Below are positions 8,994-17,723 of a stretch of 64,000 nucleotides of DNA, one piece after another. Where the stretch lies: assembly GCA_030693705.1 (NCBI GenBank), contig JAUYAB010000008.1, positions 124,001-188,000 of the forward strand, read 5' to 3'. Source of the stretch: Ignavibacteria bacterium. GTDB lineage: Bacteria; Bacteroidota; Ignavibacteria; Ignavibacteriales; Ignavibacteriaceae. Position 1 is the stretch's first letter, and the number at the start of each line of letters is the position of its first letter. Position numbers and translations under genes: made by a program. A model generated the notes under the pieces. That model did not search any database, was not told where the DNA came from, and saw only the letters and a program-made list of their open reading frames with translations.

Positions 8994-9053
8994 GGGACGC
9001 AGATTTGTTAAGATTGGTTAGGATGTTTTAAGATCATAGAGAATCATAAAAAA
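8994..9053. repeat. Intergenic element with a 10-base internal period
   Basis: From 9001 the sequence reads as successive tens: AGATTTGTTA, AGATTGGTTA, GGATGTTTTA, AGATCATAGA and GAATCATAAA. It is preceded by GGGACGC. Strings of this kind (ACGCAGATT followed by GTTAAGATT) resemble dispersed intergenic repeats that I associate with Bacteroidota and related genomes; that association is from memory and needs a search. Confidence 0.5.
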
Positions 9054-9098
9054 GAGTTCTCATACGACTAAAAAAACATAGTGGACTTTTTGTAAGAA

Positions 9099-9410
9099 TT
9101 ACAAAAGAAGGCTCTTATAACTTCTTGCCCCGTGGATAATTCTATGGATCAGTATTGTTCTTTTTTCTATTGTGTAAAAAGCGAGGTAGTTTTCAATAAT
9201 CAAATATCTGTATCCTAACGACTTAAGATCGGTATCTCTTGGAATTCTTCCCAATAAAGGATTATCGGAAAGTAAAGCTAAGTTCTTTTCAATTTTCTCG
9301 GCGAGTTGTTCTGCGGCTTTTGAGTTTTCGGCGGCGATGTAGTAAATTATTTCGGCAAAATCTTCTTCCGCTATACTTAATAAACGGACATCCAAACTAC
9401 TTTTGGTCAT
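9099..9410 (-). CDS. RelE/ParE-family toxin
   Basis: The 103-residue basic protein fits the RelE/ParE plasmid-stabilisation family. It begins with the SIAEEDFAEIIYYIAAENSKAAEQLAEKIEKNL helix pair, followed by LGRIPRD, YRYLIIENYLAFYTI and ILIHRIIHGARSY, the characteristic strand-rich C-terminal half. The VHRIIHGARSY ending is more ParE-like than RelE-like, so gyrase poisoning is more likely than mRNA cleavage, but the target cannot be settled from sequence. It overlaps the upstream antitoxin gene by 14 bases, giving the usual antitoxin-first operon. Confidence 0.88.
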   Translation of the reverse strand: MTKSSLDVRLLSIAEEDFAEIIYYIAAENSKAAEQLAEKIEKNLALLSDNPLLGRIPRDTDLKSLGYRYLIIENYLAFYTIEKRTILIHRIIHGARSYKSLLL

Positions 9411-9669
9411 TAATAATAGTCCGGATTTTAGTCATTACTTGTTTAAGGCTTTTCCCCGTATCACCCGCTCCTTTTTGTTTTTGTGCGACAGCTAATTTTG
9501 AGAGCAAATCAAGTTTTCGCTGTAATTTTGAGTAATGCGCAATTGACATTACAACCATATCACCCTCGCCATTTTTTGTAATATAAATTGGCTCGTCGGA
9601 ATCATTGGCAATTTTCGACAACTCATTTGATTTGTTTCTAAAGTCGGAAATAGGTTTAATTATTGGCAT
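9397..9669 (-). CDS. Phd/YefM-family antitoxin
   Basis: The 90-residue protein starts MPIIKPISDFRNKSNELSKIA and continues EPIYITKNGEGDMVVMSIAHYSKLQ, the typical Phd/YefM fold that both binds the operator and folds onto the toxin. The C-terminal part (GDTGKSLKQVMTKIRTII) is the likely toxin-binding region. It precedes and overlaps the ParE-like toxin gene by 14 bases. The AT-rich stretch at 9670-9760 upstream should hold the autoregulated promoter; imperfect ATTATGTCATAATTA symmetry at 9701-9715 is an operator candidate. Confidence 0.88.
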   Translation of the reverse strand: MPIIKPISDFRNKSNELSKIANDSDEPIYITKNGEGDMVVMSIAHYSKLQRKLDLLSKLAVAQKQKGAGDTGKSLKQVMTKIRTIINDQK

Positions 9670-9700
9670 TTCATGTTTCTTAATTTTGTTTGTATCAAAA

Positions 9701-9715
9701 TTATGTCATAATTAC
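9701..9715. promoter_or_regulatory. Candidate operator of the Phd/ParE pair
   Basis: ATTATGTCATAATTA contains the dyad ATTATG/CATAAT about 32 bases upstream of the antitoxin start (minus-strand gene). Phd/YefM antitoxins commonly bind short palindromes in this position. Only the symmetry and position support this. Confidence 0.35.
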
Positions 9716-9807
9716 GATAAAAGCAAAAAAATATTATCGCTACATATCGGTAGATTTTTAATTAAAAATATTTAATTTACAAACAACTATTTGAGAAAAT
9801 CAGAATC

Positions 9808-10194
9808 ATGACAAAAACACCTGAACAAATTTTAAATAATTGGATGCAAGCCGTAAATAAAAGAGATATTGAAACACTTCTCTCTTTTTATAATAAAAAT
9901 GCTGTCTTAATTCCAACATTTTCTAATAAGCTATTAACTACTCCGGAAGATATCCGGGATTATTTTATTAAACTTGCAGACCGGGACGAACTTAGCGTTT
10001 CTTTGCACGAAAAAACTTTGAGCATTCAGTTAATCAAAAATGAAATTTACATTTTATCGGGAATTTATTGCTGGCGTTTAACGATCGACAAAGAACCGTT
10101 TGTTTTTGAGGCGCGGTTCAGTTATACGATTGACGCATCATTTGCAAATCCGATTCTGAATCACCATTCATCTCAAATTCCGCGTATGCTTTAA
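9808..10194 (+). CDS. NTF2-like / SnoaL-family protein (SgcJ/CaMKII-association type)
   Basis: The 128-residue protein has the NTF2-like cone fold signature: EQILNNWMQAVNKRDIETLLSFYNKNAVLIPTFS, then TPEDIRDYFIKL, then IYILSGIYCWRL and VFEARFSYTI. The end (NPILNHHSSQIP) matches the family pattern ILxHHSSxxP. These domains bind small ligands or act as isomerase/hydrolase-like folds; no specific reaction can be assigned. There is no signal peptide, so it is probably cytoplasmic. It stands alone between the Phd/ParE pair and a secreted peptidase. Confidence 0.75.
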   Translation: MTKTPEQILNNWMQAVNKRDIETLLSFYNKNAVLIPTFSNKLLTTPEDIRDYFIKLADRDELSVSLHEKTLSIQLIKNEIYILSGIYCWRLTIDKEPFVFEARFSYTIDASFANPILNHHSSQIPRML

Positions 10195-10263
10195 GATGAT
10201 TCCGTTTCCTTCTTTTAAATTTTTCTTCTTATTTTAGATCAATCATTTATGAAAGGTATTTTT

Positions 10264-11481
10264 ATGAAACAATTTGTCTTAGTGCTTGTAGCTCTCGCAT
10301 TTATTTCAAGCGGATATGCTCAAGTTAAAAATAAAGGGGTGTTTGTAAAGCCTACGAGTGAATATTATGAAGCAAATAAAAAAACCATAGAAGAGTTTAA
10401 CAAAAAGCCGGTTTCGGAAAATAAAGCATTTAAAGTTGATTTTACCGGATTGGATTTACCAAAAGCAAAAAGTGAGTTTACTTATCAGTGGCATAACGAT
10501 CCGATCAATCAAGGAATGACGGGCACGTGCTGGGATTTTTCAACCACATCTTTTTTTGAATCAGAAATTTACCGCATTAACAAAAAGAAAATAAAACTTT
10601 CTGAAATCTATACCGCATACTGGGAATATGTAGAAAAAGCCCGCCGCTTCGTTCAAGAACGCGGCAACTCAGCTTTTGCAGAAGGTTCGGAAGGAAATGC
10701 AGTTAAAAGAATTTGGAAACAGTATGGCGTTGTTCCCGCAGAAGCATACAGCGGAAGATTACCGGGACAGAAAGTCCACGACCACAGCAAATTGATCGAC
10801 GAAATGAACAGCTATTTACAAGGATTAAAAACTTCAAACGCCTGGAACGAAGAAGAAGCGCTCTCAACAATTAAATCAATTCTTAATCATTACCTCGGAG
10901 TTCCTCCGACAAAATGTACTTACGAAGGAAAAGAATTCACTCCAAAAGATTTTTTAGTCAAAGTTGTAAACTTAAAACTTGATGATTATATCGACATCAT
11001 TTCATTAATGGAAAAACCATACTACACCAAAATGATTTACAACGTTCCTGACAACTGGTGGCTTGATAGTTCCTACTACAACGTTCCGCTTGATGAATAT
11101 ATGAGCATTATAAAAAATGCTATCCGCAAAGGATACACAATGGTAATCGGCGGAGATGTATCGGAACCGGGAATTGAGTCGCATGCAAAAGTTGCGATCG
11201 TTCCAACGTTTGATATTCCTTCCGAATATATTGATGAGAACGCGAGAGAATTCCGTTTTTCAAATAAAACAACCACCGATGACCACGGAATTCATCTTGT
11301 AGGTTATGAAAACAAAAACGGAAAAGACTGGTACTTGATAAAAGATTCCGGCGCTGGCGCATATAACGTTGAGGATAAAGGCTATTATTACTATTCGGAA
11401 GATTATGTAAAATTAAAAATAGTTGATTTCTGCGTACACAAAGATATGGTTGAAGATATTTTAAACAAGTTTGCCAAATAA
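10264..11481 (+). CDS. Secreted C1B-family cysteine peptidase (bleomycin hydrolase / aminopeptidase C type)
   Basis: The 405-residue protein starts at ATG 10264 with an AAAGG site about nine bases before it; an earlier in-frame ATG at 10249 adds five residues. A signal peptide (MKQFVLVLVALAFISSGYAQ) indicates export. The catalytic Cys lies in TGTCWDFSTTSF (C89) and the His in DDHGIHLVGY (about H344). The usual Asn position reads KDSG, with Asp near residue 361 instead of Asn. The segment ending KGYYYYSEDYVKLK, with its HKDMV tail, fits this family. It probably trims oligopeptides in the periplasm. deoA follows after 16 bases. Confidence 0.85.
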   Translation: MKQFVLVLVALAFISSGYAQVKNKGVFVKPTSEYYEANKKTIEEFNKKPVSENKAFKVDFTGLDLPKAKSEFTYQWHNDPINQGMTGTCWDFSTTSFFESEIYRINKKKIKLSEIYTAYWEYVEKARRFVQERGNSAFAEGSEGNAVKRIWKQYGVVPAEAYSGRLPGQKVHDHSKLIDEMNSYLQGLKTSNAWNEEEALSTIKSILNHYLGVPPTKCTYEGKEFTPKDFLVKVVNLKLDDYIDIISLMEKPYYTKMIYNVPDNWWLDSSYYNVPLDEYMSIIKNAIRKGYTMVIGGDVSEPGIESHAKVAIVPTFDIPSEYIDENAREFRFSNKTTTDDHGIHLVGYENKNGKDWYLIKDSGAGAYNVEDKGYYYYSEDYVKLKIVDFCVHKDMVEDILNKFAK

Positions 11482-11497
11482 GGATTACTCCCTCTAA

Positions 11498-12802
11498 ATG
11501 AACACAATCGAACTTATCAGAAAAAAACGTAACGGAGAATCTCTTTCTAAAGACGAGATTCTCTTTTTGGTTTCATCTTACACAAAAAATATAATTCCCG
11601 ATTATCAATTTGCCGCGTTTCTTATGGCGGTTTATTTAAAAGGAATGAACACTACAGAAACCGCCGCTCTTACCGAAGCGATGCTTTACAGCGGAAAGGT
11701 AATCGATCTTTCTTCCATCAAAGGAATAAAAATTGATAAACATTCTACCGGTGGTGTTGGCGACAAAACTTCTCTTATCATTGCGCCCATAGCCGCTGCC
11801 GCGGGAGTTAATGTGCCGATGATCTCCGGCAGAGGTCTTGGACATACAGGCGGAACGCTCGATAAACTTGAAGCAATTCCAGGCTACAGTACAAATCTTT
11901 CGTTGAGCAATTATAAAAAAGTTTTAAAGAAGTGCGGTTTGGTCTTGATCGGACAGACAAAAGAAATTGCTCCTGCCGATAAATTGATATATGCCTTACG
12001 CGATGTAACCGCAACGGTTGAATCAATCCCGCTTATTACCGGCAGCATTATGAGTAAAAAACTTGCCGAAGGAATTGACGGACTTGTGCTTGATGTGAAA
12101 ACCGGAAGCGGCGCGTTCATGCAAAAGTTTTCCGATGCAAAAGCGCTTGCGCAATCGCTGATCAACACGGCAAAAGCGTTTGACAAAAAAGTTCTCGCTT
12201 TTATAACAGATATGAATCAGCCGCTTGGTAATTATATCGGTAACTGGTTTGAAGTGTATGAATCAATTAAAATATTACGCGGAGAAGTTGTTCCCGATCT
12301 ATGCGAAGTAAGTTTTACACTTTCGGGCGCAATGATCTATCTCGGCGGGGAAGCAAAATCGATTGAAGAAGGAATCAAACTTTCGAAAGAACTTATCGCG
12401 AATGGAAAAGCGTTTGAAAAATTTGTTGAGCTTGTAAAATTGCAGGGTGGTGATGTCAGCTATTTATATCAACCGGAAAAGTATCCACGATCAAAACACA
12501 CTTTGAAAGTGGTAAGCAAGAACGAAGGATTTGTCTCTGCGATAGACACCTATCAAATAGGCGTTGCAGCTTTAGAACTTGGCGCCGGAAGATTAAAGAA
12601 AGAAGATGTTATCGACCCGAAGGCAGGAATTATTTTCCATAAAAAACTTGGAGATAAATTAGCAAAAGGCGAAATTGTAGCCGAGCTTTTTACCGATAAA
12701 AAAAATATTCTTCCCGGAGCTGAAAAAAGAATAATAAATGCTTTACGGGTTACTGAAAGCAAACCGAAAAAACAAAAACTAATAAAATTGATAATGGATT
12801 AA
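11498..12802 (+). CDS. deoA: Thymidine / pyrimidine-nucleoside phosphorylase
   Basis: The enzyme phosphorolyses thymidine (and possibly uridine) to the base and (deoxy)ribose-1-phosphate in nucleoside salvage. The 434 residues match the Pdp/DeoA length. The signature KHSTGGVGDKTSLI lies near residues 81-94, followed by SGRGLGHTGGTLDKLEAIPG and DVKTGSGAFM, which bind phosphate and nucleoside. The C-terminal RLKKEDVIDPKAGIIFHKKLGDKLAKGE segment forms the small alpha/beta lobe. It is 16 bases after the peptidase gene. Whether it is thymidine-specific or a broader pyrimidine phosphorylase cannot be told from sequence alone. Confidence 0.93.
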   Translation: MNTIELIRKKRNGESLSKDEILFLVSSYTKNIIPDYQFAAFLMAVYLKGMNTTETAALTEAMLYSGKVIDLSSIKGIKIDKHSTGGVGDKTSLIIAPIAAAAGVNVPMISGRGLGHTGGTLDKLEAIPGYSTNLSLSNYKKVLKKCGLVLIGQTKEIAPADKLIYALRDVTATVESIPLITGSIMSKKLAEGIDGLVLDVKTGSGAFMQKFSDAKALAQSLINTAKAFDKKVLAFITDMNQPLGNYIGNWFEVYESIKILRGEVVPDLCEVSFTLSGAMIYLGGEAKSIEEGIKLSKELIANGKAFEKFVELVKLQGGDVSYLYQPEKYPRSKHTLKVVSKNEGFVSAIDTYQIGVAALELGAGRLKKEDVIDPKAGIIFHKKLGDKLAKGEIVAELFTDKKNILPGAEKRIINALRVTESKPKKQKLIKLIMD

Positions 12803-12835
12803 CGTTTTTCATTCACAAATAAAAATGGGGCTCGT

Positions 12836-14551
12836 ATGAAAACTGTGCTGTGTTCTGTTCTGTTGTTATTAGTACTTTCAAATATCACATCCGGACAATC
12901 AAGTCCGAGCAATTTCAATCCAAACATTTTGGTTCATTCACAAGGATTGCCGAACGAGTTCTTGCTGTTTGTGCCGGACACAGCAACACAAATCTTATTC
13001 AACCCGGCAAGAGCAAATGATTATGCCGGAAGTTTTGTGTACAGCACGTATGCGGCGGATTTTAAAAGAAATAATTATATGGTACCGCTTTATGTTAATT
13101 CATACTTGTTAGATGGCGACATAATTTACACAACTCCCGCAGTTCTAAACAAAAATGCATCTTTAGCTACAATTAATAATTTGGGAAATAGCGCTAATTA
13201 TTCCGAGTCATTTACTTCGGGGAAAAATCCAACCATTGCCGTTGCAACTCTTTTTACTGCACTGAATTCAAAGTGGTTGTTTTTGTTTTCAAATGGACTC
13301 TCCAAACAAAACGGAACCAAGGACATCACCTCTGAAAACAGACATCCGGACAGTTATTACAAGACTTACCAAGAGTCAACTTCTTCAAACGAGGAGGTAG
13401 AAGCTAGTGAAGCAAGAACATCGTTCCGGCTGTCAAATATTTTTTCTTCCGGGGAGGGAAAAAGTTCGATTAGTCTATTTGCTTCTTTTAATACATCCCT
13501 AGACAATTCTAACAGGAACAGTTTAAGTAATACACTTAGAAGTTCTAACTCTCTTCCTCTATATCATCACTCAAACAACGGAAACCAAATTTACATAGTA
13601 AATGAAGAAAACTCTACATCTGAATTTGGGTTTGAATTCAGTTTAGCTAATGAGAAATGGGATTACATTGCGAGAGTGAGTTACCAAAAATCGACCGAAA
13701 ATACAAAAAACAGTTCTTACTCTAACCAAGAATCTCTTGACAGTACTTATTACGGTTCTTCAAGTACACCGATTTCATCAAGCAATAGAAACAACTCTAC
13801 AAATAGCACTAATTATAGCACACATTCTGAACCATATATTTTTGCTTTTGAAAACTATTACCAGCATAAAACTTCGTTTTTTTCTTTGGACGGTAATTTC
13901 TTTGTTTCTGCAAGCATTAATTATTCATCCGGTGATGGAAAGATCGGGGGAGACTCTTTTTACAGGTACGAATATTATAATAACGGAGTTTTAACGTCTC
14001 ACAATTCAAGAAGTAATTCTTCTGAGCAAAAATTTGCCGATAAAAATTGGGGATTTACTTTTACTCCGGGTTTTGTTCTTAAAAAAAACTTTACGGATTT
14101 ATTTCTGTTTACCGGAATAAAAATTGAAACCGGCTACCATAGATATAGTTCCGGTAAAACGGAGTCCGCGTCTGTTGTTTATGATACAAATTATCCGTTT
14201 TTTGTTACCACTTCAAAAACAAAAGAAACCTTCGTTTCCGTGACGCTTCCCGTATATATTAATTATACTCCGGCTGAATGGATTTCCATTTGGGGTGGAA
14301 TGAATTATTCATACGGTTATAATAAAAGTGTAATTGCAAGTTCAACAAGTTCAACAAGTTCTACCATTCCTTCTTATCCTCAAACCTATTCTGTGAATAC
14401 TAATAACGATAACTCATCTTTCCAATCATCAAAATCAACTTTCCTTGGTCTTCAACTAAAACATCCATCCGGTTTGCGTGTGCAAATTTCTTTTGATGAA
14501 GATGTGGCGTCGTTCAGAGATTGGAATATGTCTGTAGGGTATCATTTTTAA
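12836..14551 (+). CDS. Exported Ser/Asn-rich protein, probable outer-membrane beta-barrel
   Basis: I do not recognise a named family. The 571 residues begin with a signal peptide (MKTVLCSVLLLLVLSNITSG, then Q). Then comes a PNILVHSQGLPNEFLLFVPDTATQILFNPARAND block like that of Bacteroidota OMP-type proteins. Long Ser/Asn/Thr-rich stretches follow (residues 180-310 and 500-540), with alternating hydrophobic strands such as WGFTFTPGFVL and LRVQISFDEDV. The last strand ends WNMSVGYHF, with a terminal aromatic Phe, as in barrel proteins. It lies 33 bases after deoA. A hairpin follows at 14570-14601. Confidence 0.6.
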   Translation: MKTVLCSVLLLLVLSNITSGQSSPSNFNPNILVHSQGLPNEFLLFVPDTATQILFNPARANDYAGSFVYSTYAADFKRNNYMVPLYVNSYLLDGDIIYTTPAVLNKNASLATINNLGNSANYSESFTSGKNPTIAVATLFTALNSKWLFLFSNGLSKQNGTKDITSENRHPDSYYKTYQESTSSNEEVEASEARTSFRLSNIFSSGEGKSSISLFASFNTSLDNSNRNSLSNTLRSSNSLPLYHHSNNGNQIYIVNEENSTSEFGFEFSLANEKWDYIARVSYQKSTENTKNSSYSNQESLDSTYYGSSSTPISSSNRNNSTNSTNYSTHSEPYIFAFENYYQHKTSFFSLDGNFFVSASINYSSGDGKIGGDSFYRYEYYNNGVLTSHNSRSNSSEQKFADKNWGFTFTPGFVLKKNFTDLFLFTGIKIETGYHRYSSGKTESASVVYDTNYPFFVTTSKTKETFVSVTLPVYINYTPAEWISIWGGMNYSYGYNKSVIASSTSSTSSTIPSYPQTYSVNTNNDNSSFQSSKSTFLGLQLKHPSGLRVQISFDEDVASFRDWNMSVGYHF

Positions 14552-14569
14552 TTTTTTCAATCCATAAAT

Positions 14570-14601
14570 AACAACGAAACTCCGAACAGGGTTTCGTTGT
14601 T
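14570..14601. terminator. Hairpin after the outer-membrane protein gene
   Basis: AACAACGAAAC at 14570-14580 pairs with GTTTCGTTGTT at 14591-14601 around a ten-base loop, an 11-bp perfect stem 19 bases after the stop codon. A T-run does not follow directly, so intrinsic termination is likely but not certain; it could also act as a 3'-end stabiliser. Confidence 0.55.
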
Positions 14602-14765
14602 ATGGCTCCGATATGAGTTCGAGAGAACAATTACCTGTTTTTTATTTTTTATCGATACTTATTTGTCTTAATTTAGCGGTGAGCTAAAATGGGCTACTTC
14701 AAAAACCGGGAGCTTAATGTACGATGTCTTCCGTGTTGCCCAATTGTTTAACATAATAACGAGTT

Positions 14766-17381
14766 ATGACAACCCGGCTACAAAAAATAAAGCGGTCACT
14801 TATAATTTTAAGCATTACATTCATTCTAATGATAGCTGCCATGACAATCGATGAATGGATAAAAGATTTGCTTTTGCCAAATGCACACGGATGGGAAGGC
14901 GACCTAATCAACATTATACCTGCCAGTCTCTTTGCTTCTATCATCTCTTATTTTTTTGTGAGGCAATATGAAAAAAACCTGCAAAAACATCGTAACGAAA
15001 TTACCGCACGCAAAAAAGCCGAACAAGGCTTAAACGAAACGCTCTCTATTTTACAAGCCACGCTCGAATCAACCATAGACGCTATTCTTGTAATCTCTCA
15101 AGACAGAAAAGTCGTAGTCTACAACCAAAAATTTATTGAGTTGTGGAAGATTCCGGAAGAACTTACCAAAACGAATGACGATAAAAAGTTGTTGGAATAC
15201 GTTGTTTCTCAACTGAAAGATCCTGAAGAATTTGTACGAAAAGTAGAAGAACTTTACGAATCCCCGGAACAAATAAGTTTTGATGTTATTGAATTTAAAG
15301 ACGGGAAAATTTTTGAACGTTATTCACAACCTCAAAAACTGGGAAAAGATATTCGCGGAAGGGTTTGGAGTTTTGATGATATTACCGAAAAGAAAAAAGA
15401 TGAACTAAAGATCAAAGAATCCGAAGCCCGCTTTAAAGCTATCTGGAAATATTCCAGCGATGGTTTTCGCTTAACCGACAGCGATGGAATTGTTGTTCTT
15501 GCCAACGCCGCATATTTTAATTTCGTTGGAAAATCAGAAGAAGAAATTATCGGTCATCCTTTCTATCTTATTTATAAGGAATCAACGTATCAGCCCTCAA
15601 TCGAAAGATATGCAGAGCGCTTCGCAAAAAAAGAAACCGAAGGCCCAGTGCTTCGGAAAGTTGAATACTATGATGGAAGGATTGGTTGGTTTGAGATTTC
15701 AAATTCCTTTATAGAGGTTGATAATAAAACTTTTCTATTAAGCGTGTTCAGAGATTTTACCCAACACCAAGAAGACCAAATAAAAATTGCTCTATCGGAA
15801 CAAAAATTCCGTACACTCTATGAAAAATCCACCGACGCTATTTTCTTGATGGATGGCGACTCATTTATCGATTGTAACCCAATCACAGAGATAGTGTTCG
15901 GAGGAAAGACTGAAGAAATTCTTAAACTTAAACCTTACGAAATATCTCCCGAATTTCAAGAAGACGGGAGAAGTTCAAAAGAAAAAGCATTAGAAAAAAT
16001 TTCCGGAGTTCTCCAGGGCGCTCCACAAACTTTTGAGTGGAAGCACCAAAAGTTAAGCGGGGAAGTGTTTGATTGCGAAGTTAGTCTTACAAAAATTGAG
16101 CTTGCCGGAAAAGATTATGTTCAAGCCGTCGTCCATGATATTTCAAGACGAAAACATGCGGAAAAACTACAGAGAGCGCTTTTCAAAATTACCGAAGCCG
16201 CAAGCGCCTCTACTGATCTTGCCGCGCTTTATGCTACAATTCACGAATCTGTAAAAACCCTCATGCCGGCAATCAATTTTTATATTGCGCTTTATGATAA
16301 AAAGAATAACGAAATCAACTTCCCTTATTTTGTAGATGAGTTTGATGAAACACCTATTTCACGTCCGCCCAGGCGGGGCTTAACAGAATATGTGCTGCGG
16401 ACAAAAAGTCCGCTGCTTGCAACCCCGGAAAAACTTCAAGAACTTGAAGATGCCGGGGAATTTGAAAAGATCGGAACAAAGTCTATTGATTGGCTTGGCG
16501 TCCCTTTAATTATTCAAGATATGATTATTGGTGTGCTGGTTGTTCAAAGTTATTCTCCGGGAACGCGATATACCAAAGCCGAGCAAGATATTTTAATGTT
16601 CGTTTCTTCCCAGGTTGCGATGGCGATTTACAAGAAAAAGGCTGCCGATGAAGTAACCGCTTCGGAACTTCAATTAAAAGAATTGAATGCGAGCAAGGAT
16701 AAACTTTTTTCAATAATTGCGCACGATTTACGAAGTCCGTTCCATGCGCTGCTCGGAATATCCGATTTGCTTGCTACTGAAGTTGACGAGTTTTCGAGAG
16801 AGGAAATAGCAAAATTTGCCGGTGAAATGCACAGCAGTTTGAAAAATCAATTTAAATTGCTCGAAAATCTGCTTGAGTGGTCCCGTTTACAAACCGGCAG
16901 AATGCAGTACGCTCCGGTAAAAATATATTTACCGGAAAGGGTGAACGATATTACCGCGCTTCTTTCCGGCAACGCATTGAAAAAAAACATTTCAATTGTA
17001 AATAATGTTTTGAATAATGCATTCGTTTTGGCAGACGCCAACATGCTGCAATCAATTCTTCAAAACCTTCTTGCTAATGCAATTAAGTTCACTAAATCCG
17101 GTGGAACCATTGATGTTGAATCAGAATTATCGGATGGAAAAATGGTGAGGATTTTTGTTAAAGACACCGGCGTAGGCATAAGTAAGGATAATTTGCAGAA
17201 AATATTCCGTACCGATTCAACCGTTACAACGCAAGGAACTGAAAACGAGAGAGGAACCGGGCTTGGGCTTTTGCTCTGCAAAGAAATGATTGAACGACAT
17301 GGCGGAACCATTTCTGTTGAAAGCGAACTTGAAAAAGGAACAACCTTCTCCTTTACCTTACCAAAAGCGGAAAAAAATTAG
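14766..17381 (+). CDS. Membrane PAS/GAF sensor histidine kinase
   Basis: The 871-residue kinase has two N-terminal membrane segments (about residues 12-28 and 46-66), then three PAS-type domains (about 85-210, 220-335 and 345-460). A GAF domain follows (about 470-620), then HisKA with FSIIAHDLRSPFHALLG (phosphorylated His near residue 653) and HATPase_c with NLLANAIKFTKSGG, DTGVGIS and ERGTGLGL boxes. There is no receiver domain, so a separate response regulator must exist; none is adjacent. Its catalytic core closely resembles that of the hybrid kinase at 26536-29937, indicating paralogy. The signal sensed is unknown. Confidence 0.9.
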   Translation: MTTRLQKIKRSLIILSITFILMIAAMTIDEWIKDLLLPNAHGWEGDLINIIPASLFASIISYFFVRQYEKNLQKHRNEITARKKAEQGLNETLSILQATLESTIDAILVISQDRKVVVYNQKFIELWKIPEELTKTNDDKKLLEYVVSQLKDPEEFVRKVEELYESPEQISFDVIEFKDGKIFERYSQPQKLGKDIRGRVWSFDDITEKKKDELKIKESEARFKAIWKYSSDGFRLTDSDGIVVLANAAYFNFVGKSEEEIIGHPFYLIYKESTYQPSIERYAERFAKKETEGPVLRKVEYYDGRIGWFEISNSFIEVDNKTFLLSVFRDFTQHQEDQIKIALSEQKFRTLYEKSTDAIFLMDGDSFIDCNPITEIVFGGKTEEILKLKPYEISPEFQEDGRSSKEKALEKISGVLQGAPQTFEWKHQKLSGEVFDCEVSLTKIELAGKDYVQAVVHDISRRKHAEKLQRALFKITEAASASTDLAALYATIHESVKTLMPAINFYIALYDKKNNEINFPYFVDEFDETPISRPPRRGLTEYVLRTKSPLLATPEKLQELEDAGEFEKIGTKSIDWLGVPLIIQDMIIGVLVVQSYSPGTRYTKAEQDILMFVSSQVAMAIYKKKAADEVTASELQLKELNASKDKLFSIIAHDLRSPFHALLGISDLLATEVDEFSREEIAKFAGEMHSSLKNQFKLLENLLEWSRLQTGRMQYAPVKIYLPERVNDITALLSGNALKKNISIVNNVLNNAFVLADANMLQSILQNLLANAIKFTKSGGTIDVESELSDGKMVRIFVKDTGVGISKDNLQKIFRTDSTVTTQGTENERGTGLGLLLCKEMIERHGGTISVESELEKGTTFSFTLPKAEKN

Positions 17382-17723
17382 GGATTACAAAGAATTAAAA
17401 CCGTTAAAACGGTTAACCATTTGAGTTTTTGTTTCATTAACACCTCGATTAATCGAGGTGTTAATGAAATAATATGACACATATTTCAACCGTTTTAACG
17501 GTTTATCAAATAGTGCGGTCAACTTGAGTTAATTTAGATACTTGCCGTGGCAAGTATCTACGGAATAAACTTTTGGACACTGGCTACGCCAAGTTATAAA
17601 TTAGTATAACTCCAAACATCCATCTCGTAAGCGATCAATTTGTTCGAAGCTAATAATTTTATTTACGGTTATTTGTTTTTACTTTTACCGTGCAAAAAAA
17701 ATGAAAATCAAAGAATCATATTG
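17382..17723. repeat. Nested palindromic repeats between the kinase and the next gene
   Basis: Three structures are visible. ACCGTTAAAACGGT-type arms occur at 17397-17414 and, in reverse complement, at 17488-17504. Between them a perfect 19+19-base palindrome (17432-17469) centres on CGATT/AATCG. Further on, TAGATACTTGCC at 17535-17546 and GGCAAGTATCTA at 17549-17560 form a 12-bp stem with a two-base loop. All are non-coding and look like REP/MITE-type elements; the first could also terminate the kinase mRNA. Confidence 0.75.

Larger units (their letters stand above)
8632..9098. other. Long gap without a recognisable gene, rich in repeats
   Basis: This 467-base AT-rich gap holds two repeat structures described separately: a 21-base-period array (8713-8900) and a 10-base-period element (8994-9053). 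It also holds the probable promoter of the XRE gene, read leftward; TATGTCATACT-like and TGACAT strings near 8656-8697 form imperfect dyads that could be an operator. No RNA gene was recognised. Confidence 0.5.

Noticed and set aside
16343-16356. Third parS-like site (TTTCACGT)
   Set aside because: Only half of the palindrome is present, inside the kinase coding frame.
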